Assembly: GCA_029262235.1 (NCBI GenBank)
Contig: JAJCZU010000002.1
Location: 930,001 to 994,000, forward strand
DNA from: Candidatus Eiseniibacteriota bacterium
GTDB lineage: Bacteria; Orphanbacterota; Orphanbacteria; Orphanbacterales; Orphanbacteraceae
Length of the DNA stretch: 64,000 nucleotides
Reading direction: 5' to 3'
A program made the translations under genes and the position numbers. Below, one piece after another: positions 53,903 to 63,704 of this stretch; position 1 is the stretch's first letter, and each line of letters starts with the position of its first letter. The notes under the pieces were generated by a model. The model searched no databases and had not been told where the DNA came from. It worked only from the letters and a program-made list of their open reading frames with translations.

Positions 53903-55681
53903 TTGACGCCCCGCTCCATATTAGGATGCTCTACCAGAGACGTGACACCCGACCCGACCGAGAGGACCGGAGCCCTGTTTTTCACCCGCACGATCCGTAT
54001 CGCCGCCATCGCCTCCTGCCTCGTCTGGGGGGGCGCCGAAGCGGCACCAGAAGCCGCCGGGGCCGGGGAGGAGGCGCAGACCCCGCCGCCGCGCATCGTG
54101 TTCGAGACGCCGCAGTCGCCCGCGCACGGCCCCGCCCGCCGCGTGGGCAGGGTCCTCGTCTTCAGAAAAGAAGTATTCAACCCGTCCGTCCCCGGCTTCC
54201 GCCGTTTTCCGTTTCCCCTTCTGAATCGTTTTCATGTCGTGACCAGGGAACGAGTGGTGCGGGAGCAGATCCTCGTCAAGCCGGGGAGTACCTACGACCC
54301 GGAACTGATCGACGAGACCGAGCGCCTGCTCAGAAACCTGTCGTTCATCGGCGCGGCGAAAGCGGTCGCGGTGCAGGACACGAGCGGCGACATGCTCGTG
54401 GTGATCGAGACGCAGGACCTCTGGACCACGTCGCTGGAAGTGGAGCTCGAACGGTTCAAGGGATCGACCGAAGAGGACACGCAGGACGAGAACGCGTTCG
54501 AGGTCAGTTTGAGCGAGGCGAACTTTCTGGGCTACGGCAAGCGGATCCGCGCGCGTCTCAAACATGAGGACGGCCGCGATCTCTGGGGAGGGCTGTACTC
54601 GGACCCGAGCCTCTTCGACACGCGCTGGACCGCGGAGCTCAGCTACCAGAACCGGAGCCTCGGGGAGGAGTGGCGGGCGGCGGCGGTGCGCCCCTTCTAT
54701 TCGCTCGACACGCGATGGAGCATGGGGTTGGATTCGAGGTTTCGCTCGGACGATAATATTCAATATGGGAACGGGCGTGAGATCGGATCGTTCTTCGAAT
54801 CGAATGAAATGCACGCGGCGTTCCTGGGGCGGATGTTCGGAAGGCGATCGAATCAGTTCCTGCTGATGGGGGACGTCACTCACATCCGGCTCGAAGCAAC
54901 ACGAAACGAGGGTTCGGAACCGTTCGAACTGCCGCCCGGTGAGAACGGGCCGCTGTTCCGGCTCGGCGCCCGCTGGGGGAGCTTCCGGTTTCGCGAAGAA
55001 ACGCATCTCGAGCGATTCGTGCGGATCGAGGATATCGAAGTCGGCCGCTCCATCGCGATCGAGGCCGGACGATACGCAACCAACGATCCGCGCTGGCGCT
55101 GGGGGGGCACGACCGCCTGGAGCAAACGGATCGACGCGCGCCGGTTTTTTCTGAGCGCGGTGTCCCTCGCGGGAGAGCGCCAGAACGATCGGTGGCGCGA
55201 CGGTGAACTCGTGGCGCACATCCAGTACTATGATCGTTTGACGGCGTCGCACACACTGGCGGGGCGTCTGCTCTTCGAACGAGGCTGGAACCGTAAGCCC
55301 GGTTTCGAACGGTTCATCGGCGACGGTTCCGGACTGCGGGGCATCGACTCGCGGGAAGTGGCCGGTCAGTCGGTGCTGCTGTTCAATCTCGAGGAGCGCT
55401 GGTTCTCGGACCTGCAGCTCTGGACAGTGGCCTTCGGCGGCGCGATATTCTGGGACACCGGATGGGCGTGGGACGAAGATCAGGCGATCCGGTTCGCGGA
55501 TCTCGAAAGCAGCGTCGGAGCCGGGATCCGGCTCGGCATGACGAAATCGCGCTCGTCACCTGTCATTCGCATCGACGGGGCATGGAACATGGCCCGCGGC
55601 GAGTTTCGATTCAGCGTCGGCTCGGGGCATGTATTCTCCGTGCTGAAACCGTACCGCGAGTTCATTTCGCGATTCCCGTAG
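53903..55681 (+). CDS. Outer-membrane beta-barrel protein with POTRA-like domain (BamA/TamA-related)
   Basis: The protein has 592 residues if started at TTG 53903 (GGAAAGAGAG upstream); GTG 53942 is an alternative. A signal-like hydrophobic stretch (IRIAAIASCLVWGGAEAAPE) ends near 50. Residues ~80-165 look POTRA-like (FHVVTRERVVREQILVKPGS, LIDETERLLRNLSFIGAAKA, VVIETQDLW). The rest is alternating beta strands typical of a 16-strand barrel: FLGYGKRIRARLKHEDGRD, WTAELSYQNRSLGEEW, LLFERGWNRKPGFERF. It probably inserts or exports other outer-membrane proteins or lipids. Only one POTRA unit is evident, fewer than in BamA. Confidence 0.78.
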   Translation: MTPRSILGCSTRDVTPDPTERTGALFFTRTIRIAAIASCLVWGGAEAAPEAAGAGEEAQTPPPRIVFETPQSPAHGPARRVGRVLVFRKEVFNPSVPGFRRFPFPLLNRFHVVTRERVVREQILVKPGSTYDPELIDETERLLRNLSFIGAAKAVAVQDTSGDMLVVIETQDLWTTSLEVELERFKGSTEEDTQDENAFEVSLSEANFLGYGKRIRARLKHEDGRDLWGGLYSDPSLFDTRWTAELSYQNRSLGEEWRAAAVRPFYSLDTRWSMGLDSRFRSDDNIQYGNGREIGSFFESNEMHAAFLGRMFGRRSNQFLLMGDVTHIRLEATRNEGSEPFELPPGENGPLFRLGARWGSFRFREETHLERFVRIEDIEVGRSIAIEAGRYATNDPRWRWGGTTAWSKRIDARRFFLSAVSLAGERQNDRWRDGELVAHIQYYDRLTASHTLAGRLLFERGWNRKPGFERFIGDGSGLRGIDSREVAGQSVLLFNLEERWFSDLQLWTVAFGGAIFWDTGWAWDEDQAIRFADLESSVGAGIRLGMTKSRSSPVIRIDGAWNMARGEFRFSVGSGHVFSVLKPYREFISRFP

Positions 55682-55709
55682 CACGCGGGAAAAACAAGGA
55701 CCGATCGTC

Positions 55710-56534
55710 ATGGACTTTCTGATTCCTGTCATGAACATGCTTCTCCCCGGGCTCTACGGGGTCGTGGCGCTCGGCTACGCGACGCTCTTCTTTACGAAAG
55801 GGGAGAGCCGGTTCCGCGTCGTGACGGAACTTCTGATGCCCGTGGCGCTGCTCCACTTCGCGTACCTCGTGCTGCGCACGTATCATCTGCAGCATATTCC
55901 TCTGCTCTCACGGCCCGAGGCGATGACTTCGATCGCTTTCGCGCTCGTGGCGGTCTACCTCGCCCAGGAGCGGCCGGTGGGTTCGCGCGCGGTGGGCGTT
56001 TTCGTCATCGCTCCCGCATTCCTCTTTCAGCTCATCAGCAGCCTCACGATCACGCACGTGAGTCAGGCGGACCGCGTACTCTTCCAGGGCGCGCTCTTCC
56101 GATTCCATGTATTTTCGTCCGTTCTCGCCTATGTCGGTTTCGCGCTCGCGGCGTTCTACGCCATTCTGTTCCTGTTTCTGTTTCGCGAGATTCATTCGCG
56201 TGACTTCCGGTTCTTCTTTTCACGGCTGCCCGCACTCGAAACTCTTTCGCGCATGAATTACCGGACCGTGGTACTCGCCTTCATTCTATTTACGCTGGGG
56301 ATCGTGACCGGATCGGTTTGGGCCGCGCGATCCTTTGCGGTCGAAGCGCTGTTCGACCCCCATAATATCGGCTCCGTCCTCGTGTGGCTGCTTTACGCAT
56401 TCATGATCTTCAGGCTCTGGGGCAAATGGCCGGGGCGGCAGGGGGCGGTGCTTTCGCTCGTGGGCTTCGGAGCGATCGTGCTTCTCTTCACGATCCTGAG
56501 TCTTGTCTTTCCGACGTATCACGACTATCAGTAG
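55710..56534 (+). CDS. hemX: CcsA/HemX-type inner-membrane protein
   Basis: The protein has 274 residues with about eight hydrophobic helices. The region GIVTGSVWAARSF...FDPHNIGSVLVWLLYAFMIF matches the cytochrome c assembly (CcsA/HemX/YpjD) pattern G..WA...W..DP.....W..Y. It ends 6 bp before hemA, as in Bacillus-type hem operons where HemX modulates glutamyl-tRNA reductase levels. That role is by analogy; a c-type cytochrome assembly role is also possible. Confidence 0.8.
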   Translation: MDFLIPVMNMLLPGLYGVVALGYATLFFTKGESRFRVVTELLMPVALLHFAYLVLRTYHLQHIPLLSRPEAMTSIAFALVAVYLAQERPVGSRAVGVFVIAPAFLFQLISSLTITHVSQADRVLFQGALFRFHVFSSVLAYVGFALAAFYAILFLFLFREIHSRDFRFFFSRLPALETLSRMNYRTVVLAFILFTLGIVTGSVWAARSFAVEALFDPHNIGSVLVWLLYAFMIFRLWGKWPGRQGAVLSLVGFGAIVLLFTILSLVFPTYHDYQ

Positions 56535-56540
56535 GTCCCG

Positions 56541-57848
56541 ATGACGAACGAATCGACAACACGAACGCTTCTGATGATCGGCCAGAGTCATCGCACGACA
56601 CCGATCGCGCTCCGCGAAGAAATCGGGATCCCCGAAGTCGAGGCGGAAAACGCGATCGCGGCGCTCGCGGAAACGACGGGAATCATGGAAGTCGCGGTTC
56701 TGTCCACGTGCAATCGCACCGAGATCTATGCGGTCACGAGCACGGACTACGAGGGCGGCGTTGCGATGCTCGAAGAGTATCTCGCCGGGCACTCGGCGCG
56801 CGCGCTTCCCGAAATCGCGCCGCATCTGTATCGCTTCGAAGGGGCCGACGCCGCACGCCAGCTCTTTCTCGTCGTGGCCGGCATGGACAGCATGATGGTG
56901 GGCGAGTCGCAGATCGTCGGGCAGGTGAAGGACGCGTTTCAACTGGCGGGCGATCGCGGAACGACCGGAACGATATTGAAACGGCTGTTTCATCACGCGC
57001 TCGAAGCGGGCAAACGGGTCCGTACCGAAACGACAATTGCGGAGGGCGCGGTATCCGTGGCGTCCGCGGCCGTTTCGGTCGTGCGCCGCGTGTTCGATCG
57101 ATTCGAGTCGCGCGCCGCGCTCATTATCGGCGCGGGCGAAACGGCCGAGCTTGCCGCGAAGAGCCTCGCGCAGTTCGGATTCGGGTCGATCTGGATCACG
57201 AACCGAACGCCGGAACGCGCCCGGGAACTCGCGACGCGTGTCGGTGGCCAGGCCATCCTCTGGGAGGAACTGTCCGCCAGGCTCAGCAAGGCCGACGCGG
57301 TGTTCGCCTGCACGGCCGCCACGACACCGCTGATCGACGTCGCCATGATTCGCACCGTGAGGTCCGAGCGCTCCCCCCGCCGGGGCCCGCTGTTTCTCGT
57401 CGACCTTGCGGTGCCGCGCAACATCGACCCCGCCGTTCGCGATTCAGACGGCGTCTTCCTGTACGACCTCGACGATCTGCAGTCCATGATCGAGCAGAAT
57501 CAGGAGCGGCGTTCGCTTGCCGCGCGGCAGGGCGAGACGATTATCGACGAGGAGGCACTGCGCTTCGATCGCTGGCTGCTTTCGCTCGGGGCAGGCGAGT
57601 CGATCCGGCTCCTTCGGCACAAGTGGGAGAGAATCCATCACGCCGAACTCGACCGGATCGCTAAAAACCTGAAGCCGGAGGAGAGGGAACGGATGGCGCG
57701 CTTCTCACACAACGTGCTGAAAAAGATTCTGCATGGTCCCACCGTGCGCCTTCGCGACGTCGCCGGCATGAAACGAAACGGCGACCCTGATCACGAAAAA
57801 TCTTTGCGCGAACTGTTCGACCTCGCTTCCGACGAGGATGACTCGTGA
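56541..57848 (+). CDS. hemA: Glutamyl-tRNA reductase
   Basis: The protein has 435 residues, the standard length. QSHRTTPIALREEIGIPE, the nucleophile Cys in LSTCNRTEIYAV, GESQIVGQVKDAF, the NADPH-binding IIGAGETAELAAKSLAQFG and the C-terminal dimerisation helix region (FSHNVLKKILHGPTVRLRD) are all present. It reduces glutamyl-tRNA to glutamate-1-semialdehyde, the first committed step. It overlaps hemC by 4 bp. hemL, needed next, is not in the window. Confidence 0.97.
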   Translation: MTNESTTRTLLMIGQSHRTTPIALREEIGIPEVEAENAIAALAETTGIMEVAVLSTCNRTEIYAVTSTDYEGGVAMLEEYLAGHSARALPEIAPHLYRFEGADAARQLFLVVAGMDSMMVGESQIVGQVKDAFQLAGDRGTTGTILKRLFHHALEAGKRVRTETTIAEGAVSVASAAVSVVRRVFDRFESRAALIIGAGETAELAAKSLAQFGFGSIWITNRTPERARELATRVGGQAILWEELSARLSKADAVFACTAATTPLIDVAMIRTVRSERSPRRGPLFLVDLAVPRNIDPAVRDSDGVFLYDLDDLQSMIEQNQERRSLAARQGETIIDEEALRFDRWLLSLGAGESIRLLRHKWERIHHAELDRIAKNLKPEERERMARFSHNVLKKILHGPTVRLRDVAGMKRNGDPDHEKSLRELFDLASDEDDS

Positions 57849-58774
57849 GCGCCCTGAAACTCGGCACCCGCGGGAGTCCGCTCGCGCTCTTTCAGGCCAG
57901 GCTCGTGCGGGACCGAATCCGCCGGGCGTCCGGTACGGCCCCCGAGATCGTCGTCATTAAAACCGCGGGCGATTCGGATCGAACCACACCGCTCGAGGAA
58001 CTCGGCGAGGTCGGCATCTTCACGGCCGCGATCGATCGCGCGCTGCTGGCCGGCGACGTCGACATCGCCGTTCACAGCCTGAAGGACGCCCCCTCGTCGT
58101 TCGAACGCGGGATCGCGCTCGGCGCGGTTCTCGAGCGCGAGGATCCGCGCGACTCGTTTCTCCCCGCCCGCGAAGGCGAAACATTGCAGACGCTACCGCC
58201 GGGCGCCGTAATTGCCACGGGCAGCCTGCGCCGGCGTGCGCTTCTTCTCGAGCGCAGGCCCGACCTCGAAACGGTCGAACTGCGCGGCAACATGGATCGG
58301 CGCATCGAGAAACGGAACGATGCCGGGATCGACGGTGTCATCCTGGCCGAAGCCGCCATGGTACGACTCGAACAGACGATTCCGCGCGAAGTCATCGCGA
58401 TCGACCGCATGCTTCCGGCGTGCTGCCAGGGGATCATCGGGATCACCGTGCGCGAAGGGGAAGAGGCGATTGTGAGCGCCGTCTCCCATGAGCAGACGAT
58501 GCGACGGGCGCGTGCCGAGCGTGCCTTTCTACGCATGCTTGACGGCGGGTGCCGGGTTCCGCTGGCGGCCCACTCGTATGTCGACGATGCGACCGGCGCC
58601 CTGGTCCTCGAAGGACTCGTGGCCGACCGCGACGGGCGAAGCGTGGTACGCCGCTCGGGTCGCACGACCGGAATGCAGAGCGTCGATTCTGACGAAGCGG
58701 TGGGGGAGGATGTCGCGCGCACGATTCTGGATGACGAGGAGGGGGCCGCGCTCCTCCGGGCCATGCGCTCGTGA
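57845..58774 (+). CDS. hemC: Porphobilinogen deaminase (hydroxymethylbilane synthase)
   Basis: The protein has 309 residues, starting at GTG 57845 inside the hemA end. LGTRGSPLALFQARLV, SLKDAPSSFERG, GSLRRRALLLERRPDLE, and the dipyrromethane-cofactor Cys in MLDGGCRVPLAAHSY are present. It polymerises four porphobilinogens into hydroxymethylbilane. It overlaps hemA and hemD by 4 bp each. Confidence 0.97.
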   Translation: MSALKLGTRGSPLALFQARLVRDRIRRASGTAPEIVVIKTAGDSDRTTPLEELGEVGIFTAAIDRALLAGDVDIAVHSLKDAPSSFERGIALGAVLEREDPRDSFLPAREGETLQTLPPGAVIATGSLRRRALLLERRPDLETVELRGNMDRRIEKRNDAGIDGVILAEAAMVRLEQTIPREVIAIDRMLPACCQGIIGITVREGEEAIVSAVSHEQTMRRARAERAFLRMLDGGCRVPLAAHSYVDDATGALVLEGLVADRDGRSVVRRSGRTTGMQSVDSDEAVGEDVARTILDDEEGAALLRAMRS

Positions 58775-59541
58775 CGCGTGACACCGTCATCGTCATCACG
58801 CGTCCCGAACACGACGCCGTTCGAACCGCAGCGATTCTCGAAGAGCACGGCTTCCGCTGTCTCGTTCATCCTTTGATTGAAACCCGCACGATCGCGCCGT
58901 CCGAGAGTGATCGGCTCGCGCTGCTCGCATGCGACTGGGTGCTCGTAACGAGCCGGAACGCGGCCGCCGCCCTCTCCGCTCTGCTCGCGGCCGGCGCGGA
59001 CGACGGAGCGTCAGCACCTCCGTTTTCGATCGCGGCGATTCACGAGGGGAGCGCGGCGGCGCTGACCGAAGCCGGGATTCCGCCGGACCTCGTTCTGCAC
59101 GCGCCGAACGCCGAAGCCGCCGCCCGCGGGCTCGTCCGTGATCTCGGGGGACACGCGCGGCGCGTCGGGTATCCATGCAGCCTGCAGGCGGACGATACGT
59201 GGACGAAGAAGGGGACGGGAAACGCCATGGAAATCGTGCGCGTACCGCTCTACAGCACCGAGCCCGTGCGCGCGGCAGACGCGCCCGCTACGCTCGCTTT
59301 CTGGCAGGACGAAGCGTTCGATTGCGTCCTCGTGGCGAGCCCGACCGCCGCACGCGCGCTTCATGCGATCCGGCCGCTTCCCGCGTTCGGCAGCCGGATC
59401 GCATTCGCCGCAATCGGACGAACGACCGCCGGTTGCCTCCGTGAACTCGGCCGTCCCCCTGCCATCATGCCTTCGGAACCGACGATGCCCGCGCTGGCCG
59501 ATGCTCTGATACACTGGCGCGACGCAAGGAGAGAATCATGA
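58771..59541 (+). CDS. hemD: Uroporphyrinogen-III synthase
   Basis: The protein has 256 residues and starts at GTG 58771 overlapping the hemC stop. This family is poorly conserved, but the two-domain layout is visible: [39 protein letters not shown], and [19 protein letters not shown] then [16 protein letters not shown]. It cyclises hydroxymethylbilane with D-ring inversion. The assignment rests partly on its place between hemC and hemB. Confidence 0.9.
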   Translation: MTRDTVIVITRPEHDAVRTAAILEEHGFRCLVHPLIETRTIAPSESDRLALLACDWVLVTSRNAAAALSALLAAGADDGASAPPFSIAAIHEGSAAALTEAGIPPDLVLHAPNAEAAARGLVRDLGGHARRVGYPCSLQADDTWTKKGTGNAMEIVRVPLYSTEPVRAADAPATLAFWQDEAFDCVLVASPTAARALHAIRPLPAFGSRIAFAAIGRTTAGCLRELGRPPAIMPSEPTMPALADALIHWRDARRES

Positions 59542-60509
59542 CATTTCCAGTCACGCGAATGAGGCGGCTCCGCGCGACGCCGGGCCTCCGGAAGCTCGTG
59601 CGCGAAACCGCACTCAGCCCCGCGAGTTTCATCGAACCTTTCTTCGTAGTGCCGGGCGAAAACCGCACGGAACCCGTAAGCTCGATGCCCGGGGTCGCCC
59701 AGCTCTCGATCGATCGCCTGGTCGAAGAGTGCGGCGTATCGTTCGGGATGGGAATCCCGGCGGTGCTGCTGTTCGGTATCCCGGCAACGAAAGACCCGCT
59801 CGGCTCCGAGTCGTTCGATGAAAACGGCATCATCGCGCGCGCCGTGGCTGCCGTGAAAAACGCCCATCCGGAGCTCGTCGTGATTACGGACGTCTGCATG
59901 TGCGAGTACACGGATCACGGTCACTGCGGTGTCATCCGGGACGGCCGCGTGGACAACGACGCCACACTCGAACTCCTCGCGAGACAGGCGGTCGCACACG
60001 CGGGGGCCGGGGCCGATATCGTCGCCCCGTCCGACATGATGGACGGACGCATCGCGGCGATCCGCGCGGCGCTCGACGAAGCGCACCACACGGACATTCC
60101 CGTTCTTTCTTACGCCGCCAAGTTCGCCTCGGCGTTTTACGGGCCGTTTCGCGAGGCCGCCGAATCGGCGCCGCAGTTCGGCGACCGGCTGTCGTACCAG
60201 ATGGATCCCGCGAACGCGCGTGAGGCGCTTCGTGAAGTCGCACTCGACATCGAAGAAGGCGCGGACCTGGTGATGGTGAAACCGGCGCTCTCGTATCTCG
60301 ACGTCATCAGCGCGGTGCGCGATCGTTTTGACGTGCCCGTCTGGGCGTACAACGTGAGCGGCGAGTTCTCGATGGTTCACGCCGCGGCCGAACGGGGCTG
60401 GATCGACGGAGATCGCGTCGCGGCAGAGATGCTGCTTTCGATCCGAAGGGCAGGCGCCGACCGGATCATCACGTATTTCGCGCGCGCCGCATGCGGCTGG
60501 TTTTCCTGA
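59538..60509 (+). CDS. hemB: Delta-aminolevulinic acid dehydratase (porphobilinogen synthase)
   Basis: The protein has 323 residues. The zinc-binding cysteines are in [14 protein letters not shown], and the Schiff-base lysines are in [16 protein letters not shown] and [11 protein letters not shown]. This marks the Zn-dependent rather than Mg-only class. It condenses two aminolevulinic acid molecules to porphobilinogen. It is the last hem gene of the operon and overlaps hemD by 4 bp. Confidence 0.97.
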   Translation: MTFPVTRMRRLRATPGLRKLVRETALSPASFIEPFFVVPGENRTEPVSSMPGVAQLSIDRLVEECGVSFGMGIPAVLLFGIPATKDPLGSESFDENGIIARAVAAVKNAHPELVVITDVCMCEYTDHGHCGVIRDGRVDNDATLELLARQAVAHAGAGADIVAPSDMMDGRIAAIRAALDEAHHTDIPVLSYAAKFASAFYGPFREAAESAPQFGDRLSYQMDPANAREALREVALDIEEGADLVMVKPALSYLDVISAVRDRFDVPVWAYNVSGEFSMVHAAAERGWIDGDRVAAEMLLSIRRAGADRIITYFARAACGWFS

Positions 60510-60594
60510 TCCCCGAACGAGCGTTTTCCTTAAAGAACCGCAGGCATATTCCGATCCTTGGAATGGGCCCTGCAGTCTCTGAAAAGGAAATCTC

Positions 60595-61125
60595 GTGCCT
60601 CACAGTCGCTACCACAGCCGGGGATTCTCGCTCTCCGAAGCGCTCATTCTCGTAGGCATTCTCGGGATCGCCGGTACACTGGTGGCCGTCAATTCGGCCA
60701 AGAGCGAAGCGGAAGCCCGGGAACAGGATCTCCACGAACGCAGGGGGCTCATCAGCGAAGCCATCGACTCTTACCGCGCCGACCACGGCTGGTATCCGTG
60801 CGATCCAGCCCGCGACTGGAACCGCTCCGCGAATCCTGCCAATCTCGTCCGGCAACTGACGGAGTATACCGACGCGACCGGCCGTCCTTCGGTCGAACGC
60901 AATGGATCGGCAAAATTCGGGCCCTATCTCTCTTCACTGCCCGCAGAGCCGGTCTCGGGCCTCGCCAAAGTCACAGTGGACACGAACCGGGAGCGAACCC
61001 TGGGGGATCTGGGCGCCGCCACAGCGGGAGGCGAGGGACGCGGCGGATGGCGCTATGAGGTCCGCTCCGGCCATGTCGTGGCCGATCTCGGCCGGTCGTT
61101 CCCCGCGAATTACCCCCGCTTCTAG
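60595..61125 (+). CDS. Pseudopilin-like protein (type IV pilin/GspG N-terminus)
   Basis: The protein has 176 residues and starts at GTG 60595 with AAAGGA upstream. The N-terminal RGFSLSEALILVGILGIAGT matches the prepilin-peptidase site and hydrophobic stalk (G^F then Glu at +5). After the helix, a GspG-like segment follows (RGLISEAIDSYRADHGWYPCDP), where the family has AI..Y..D.G.YP, then GPYLSSLPAEP. No other pilus or secretion gene is nearby. Function is inferred from the N-terminus only. Confidence 0.82.
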   Translation: MPHSRYHSRGFSLSEALILVGILGIAGTLVAVNSAKSEAEAREQDLHERRGLISEAIDSYRADHGWYPCDPARDWNRSANPANLVRQLTEYTDATGRPSVERNGSAKFGPYLSSLPAEPVSGLAKVTVDTNRERTLGDLGAATAGGEGRGGWRYEVRSGHVVADLGRSFPANYPRF

Positions 61126-61147
61126 ACGCAGTCTGCCGCCTCACCGC

Positions 61148-61177
61148 TTGACACCGCTACTCTTAAGTCATTATCTT
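61148..61177 (+). promoter_or_regulatory. Sigma-70 promoter for the pterin gene cluster
   Basis: TTGACA at 61148-61153 and TATCTT at 61172-61177 are 18 bp apart, about 50 bp before the start at 61229. The -35 box is perfect. It would drive the PTPS-like gene, the unknown gene, folE and the synthase downstream. Confidence 0.6.
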
Positions 61178-61228
61178 GTCAGGAAGTACCCGTCCCCATT
61201 CGTGCACTGTCGAGGTCGAACGGCTTCT

Positions 61229-61570
61229 ATGAAAGTCTCGCGCGATTTTCGCTTTGAAGCGGCGCACAATCTTCCTTCGTACCGGGGGAAACCCGAGCCG
61301 CTTCACGGACACAGCTGGAAGCTGCGGGTCACGGTGGAAGCTCCCGTGGGAAAAGAAGGCATGGCGTTCGACTTCGTGGAACTCGGAAACGAGGTCGAAT
61401 CGAAGGTCGTGTCACGCCTCGACCATGCGTATGTCAACGATGTGGTCGATCCCCCCACAGCGGAAGGGATCGCGATGTGGGCATGGGAGCTCCTTTCGCA
61501 TCTGCCCCTTGCCGAGATCACGGTCTGGGAGACCGAGAACGCGCGGGTCACGTATGACGGAAACCAATAA
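61229..61570 (+). CDS. 6-pyruvoyltetrahydropterin synthase paralogue, PTPS-III-like (probable folate-pathway enzyme)
   Basis: The protein has 113 residues; the longer upstream frame crosses the promoter and was rejected. The T-fold landmarks are DFRFEAAHNLP, HGHSWKLRVTVEAP, MAFDFVELG, LDHAYVND and PTAEGIAMWAWE. The QueD/PTPS catalytic Cys is absent: the region reads RGKPEPLHGH, giving E-x-x-H-G-H. PTPS-III proteins are described with this Glu replacement, and in folB-lacking bacteria they convert dihydroneopterin triphosphate to 6-hydroxymethyl-dihydropterin. folE lies 560 bp downstream, which fits. A generic label would be queD; I prefer PTPS-III but without structural proof. Confidence 0.8.
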   Translation: MKVSRDFRFEAAHNLPSYRGKPEPLHGHSWKLRVTVEAPVGKEGMAFDFVELGNEVESKVVSRLDHAYVNDVVDPPTAEGIAMWAWELLSHLPLAEITVWETENARVTYDGNQ

Positions 61571-62147
61571 GCCTGACCCCGCCGAGGAGAGAAGGGCAAT
61601 CGTGCGCAAAGAAGTTGTGGCGACGCACCAGCGTATTTACCGGGAGCGCGAGCAGCACCTCTGGGGACATGAACCGCTGACGGCTTCGGGTCGTCGTATT
61701 CTCATTCTTCACGACGACGCGTACCTCGGCCGGCCGATCCAGCAGCTGGAAGACATGTTCCGGTCCCGCGGCGACTCCGTCACGGTTCGCTGGGGGCTCG
61801 AGGGGCGGGAGAACCCCGATCCGATGATGTACGAGGTCATTGTTCTCGCGCTGAGCGAACCGCCTCCTTCTACCGTGCGGATGGAGCTGCACGCGCTGCT
61901 CGATGAAGCCCGCGACTGGCACTGCTCGCTGGCGGGGATCGGGGAAGGCGCGGAACTTTTCCGGGCGATCGGATTTGCGCGAAAAGACAGCGGGGAGGAG
62001 GACGTTTCCCAGGTCGGGCTGGATCTCTTTCTCTGTTCGACACAGGACCACGCCGCCGACTGGGTGCGCATGATCCTCGATCGCGTGGATGAACGCCGCA
62101 TGGATACAATAGAAAAGGAATCAGAAGAATCGCATGAGTCAGGATAA
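61554..62147 (+). CDS. Unknown protein coupled to the pterin genes
   Basis: The start is ATG 61554, inside the end of the PTPS-like gene (17-bp overlap); its 3' end overlaps folE by 14 bp. The protein has 197 residues. No family is recognised. After a charged N-terminus ([21 protein letters not shown]) there is an alpha/beta domain with hydrophobic strands [18 protein letters not shown] and GLDLFLCST, reminiscent of a flavodoxin-like or receiver-like fold but without visible motifs. Tight coupling on both sides suggests a role with the pterin or folate enzymes. Confidence 0.7.
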   Translation: MTETNKPDPAEERRAIVRKEVVATHQRIYREREQHLWGHEPLTASGRRILILHDDAYLGRPIQQLEDMFRSRGDSVTVRWGLEGRENPDPMMYEVIVLALSEPPPSTVRMELHALLDEARDWHCSLAGIGEGAELFRAIGFARKDSGEEDVSQVGLDLFLCSTQDHAADWVRMILDRVDERRMDTIEKESEESHESG

Positions 62148-62715
62148 AGTCGCCGCGGGCAACCGCGTGGAAGAACTGGTGCACGAACTTCTCGTCGAAC
62201 TCGGAGAAGATCCGGAGCGCGACGGACTGAAACGAACGCCCGTGCGGGTCGATCGCTCGCTCCGTTTTCTGACGGAAGGGTACGATCGCAATCCCCGCCA
62301 GGTCGTCGGTGACGCCCTCTTCGAAGAGGACTGCGACGAGATGGTCATGGTGCAGGGAATCGACGTCTACAGTCTCTGCGAGCATCACATGCTGCCGTTC
62401 TACGGGCAGTGCCATGTAGCGTATATCCCGAACGGCAGGGTTGTCGGCCTTTCGAAGATCCCGCGCGTCGTGAACGTGTTTTCACGGCGTCTGCAGGTAC
62501 AGGAGCGTCTGACCCGACAGATTGCCGAGTCCCTCGACGAAATCCTGCAGCCCCGGGGCGTCGCGGTCGTGATCGACGCGTATCATCTGTGCATGGCGAT
62601 GCGCGGCGTCGAAAAGCAAAACGCATTCACTAAAACGAGCGCGCTGCTCGGAGCATTCCGCGAGGATGCCAACACGCGCGCCGAGTTCTTTTCTCTGCTT
62701 CGAAAGAACGGATGA
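62134..62715 (+). CDS. folE: GTP cyclohydrolase I
   Basis: The protein has 193 residues, standard size. The zinc-site [21 protein letters not shown] and the later [15 protein letters not shown] identify the FolE type I enzyme; also [18 protein letters not shown] and [22 protein letters not shown]. It forms 7,8-dihydroneopterin triphosphate from GTP. It overlaps the unknown gene and the next synthase gene. Confidence 0.97.
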   Translation: MSQDKVAAGNRVEELVHELLVELGEDPERDGLKRTPVRVDRSLRFLTEGYDRNPRQVVGDALFEEDCDEMVMVQGIDVYSLCEHHMLPFYGQCHVAYIPNGRVVGLSKIPRVVNVFSRRLQVQERLTRQIAESLDEILQPRGVAVVIDAYHLCMAMRGVEKQNAFTKTSALLGAFREDANTRAEFFSLLRKNG

Positions 62716-63686
62716 CATTCATGAAGAAGCCTCTGTCGACAAGCGATGAACGCCGCGACTCTCCGGATATCGCGCGCGCTCTCGACTACTGCGATCACGT
62801 TTCCTCACAGCGAAACAACTATCTGAAACGGGTCTCCCAGTTTCTGCCCGATCGCGCGAAGTACCGCCTGTTCTGCACGACGTACGCGGCGATGCGTGTG
62901 ATCGACGACGCGGTCGACGAGGAGTTTCTGGCCCGCCCCGAGAACGAGCGGGTGGGGAGCCGCGACTCGATGAACGGCCTGATCGACAAATGGCTTCGTC
63001 AGGCCGAAGCCGCCGCCGGCGGGGCGTATCGCACCATCAGTTCGTCGTTCGAGCCGTTCGTGTTTGAGGCGCTCAACGTCGTTCTGAAAGGGAGCCAGAT
63101 CGGTCTCGGCCCGTGGCGCGAACTCGCTACGAGCATGAAACGCGACGTCGCGGAAGAAGCGCTCGACACCTGGAACGACTTTCTCCGCTATTGCGAAGGC
63201 GCCTGTGTCGCGCCGGCCGCGATCTTCCTCTATATACTCGGGTGCCGCATGGACGATCAGGAGCGATCGCATCTGGACTGGCCGGAACCGCCCGATTCCT
63301 ACGCGCGCGACATGGCGATCTTCTGTTATCTGGTGCATATTCTGCGTGACCTGCCCGAGGACGTGCAGAAGAACAGCCAGATCCTGACGATCCCGCTCGA
63401 ATTCTTCACGCGAACGAGCCTGCGCGCCCATGATTTCGTGGCCGCGATTCGCAAAGGGGAGTGGAAGGCAACGGCACCGCTGCTGCAGATTCTGGTCGGC
63501 CGCGCGGAAGAGTACGAGCAGCGGGCCGAGGAGCAGCTCGCGCGTCTCTCGCATATCATGCCGAAGCGCGAGTACAGAATTGTCTGGCTGCTCCACAAAC
63601 TCTATGTTCGTACGTTCCGTCGCCTGCGGCGGAAATATGAAAAGACGCTCGGGGGTTTTCCACCGGCGGACCTCGAAACTGCATAA
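62712..63686 (+). CDS. Squalene/phytoene synthase family protein
   Basis: The protein has 324 residues and starts at ATG 62712 on the folE stop (ATGA). The first Asp-rich motif reads [14 protein letters not shown]. The second reads [31 protein letters not shown] fits the middle region of the fold. It condenses two prenyl diphosphates head-to-head. It could be a hopanoid-pathway enzyme (HpnC/D) or a phytoene synthase; no other hopanoid or carotenoid gene is visible. Confidence 0.88.
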   Translation: MTFMKKPLSTSDERRDSPDIARALDYCDHVSSQRNNYLKRVSQFLPDRAKYRLFCTTYAAMRVIDDAVDEEFLARPENERVGSRDSMNGLIDKWLRQAEAAAGGAYRTISSSFEPFVFEALNVVLKGSQIGLGPWRELATSMKRDVAEEALDTWNDFLRYCEGACVAPAAIFLYILGCRMDDQERSHLDWPEPPDSYARDMAIFCYLVHILRDLPEDVQKNSQILTIPLEFFTRTSLRAHDFVAAIRKGEWKATAPLLQILVGRAEEYEQRAEEQLARLSHIMPKREYRIVWLLHKLYVRTFRRLRRKYEKTLGGFPPADLETA

Positions 63687-63704
63687 GAAAAGACAGGTAA
63701 AACC

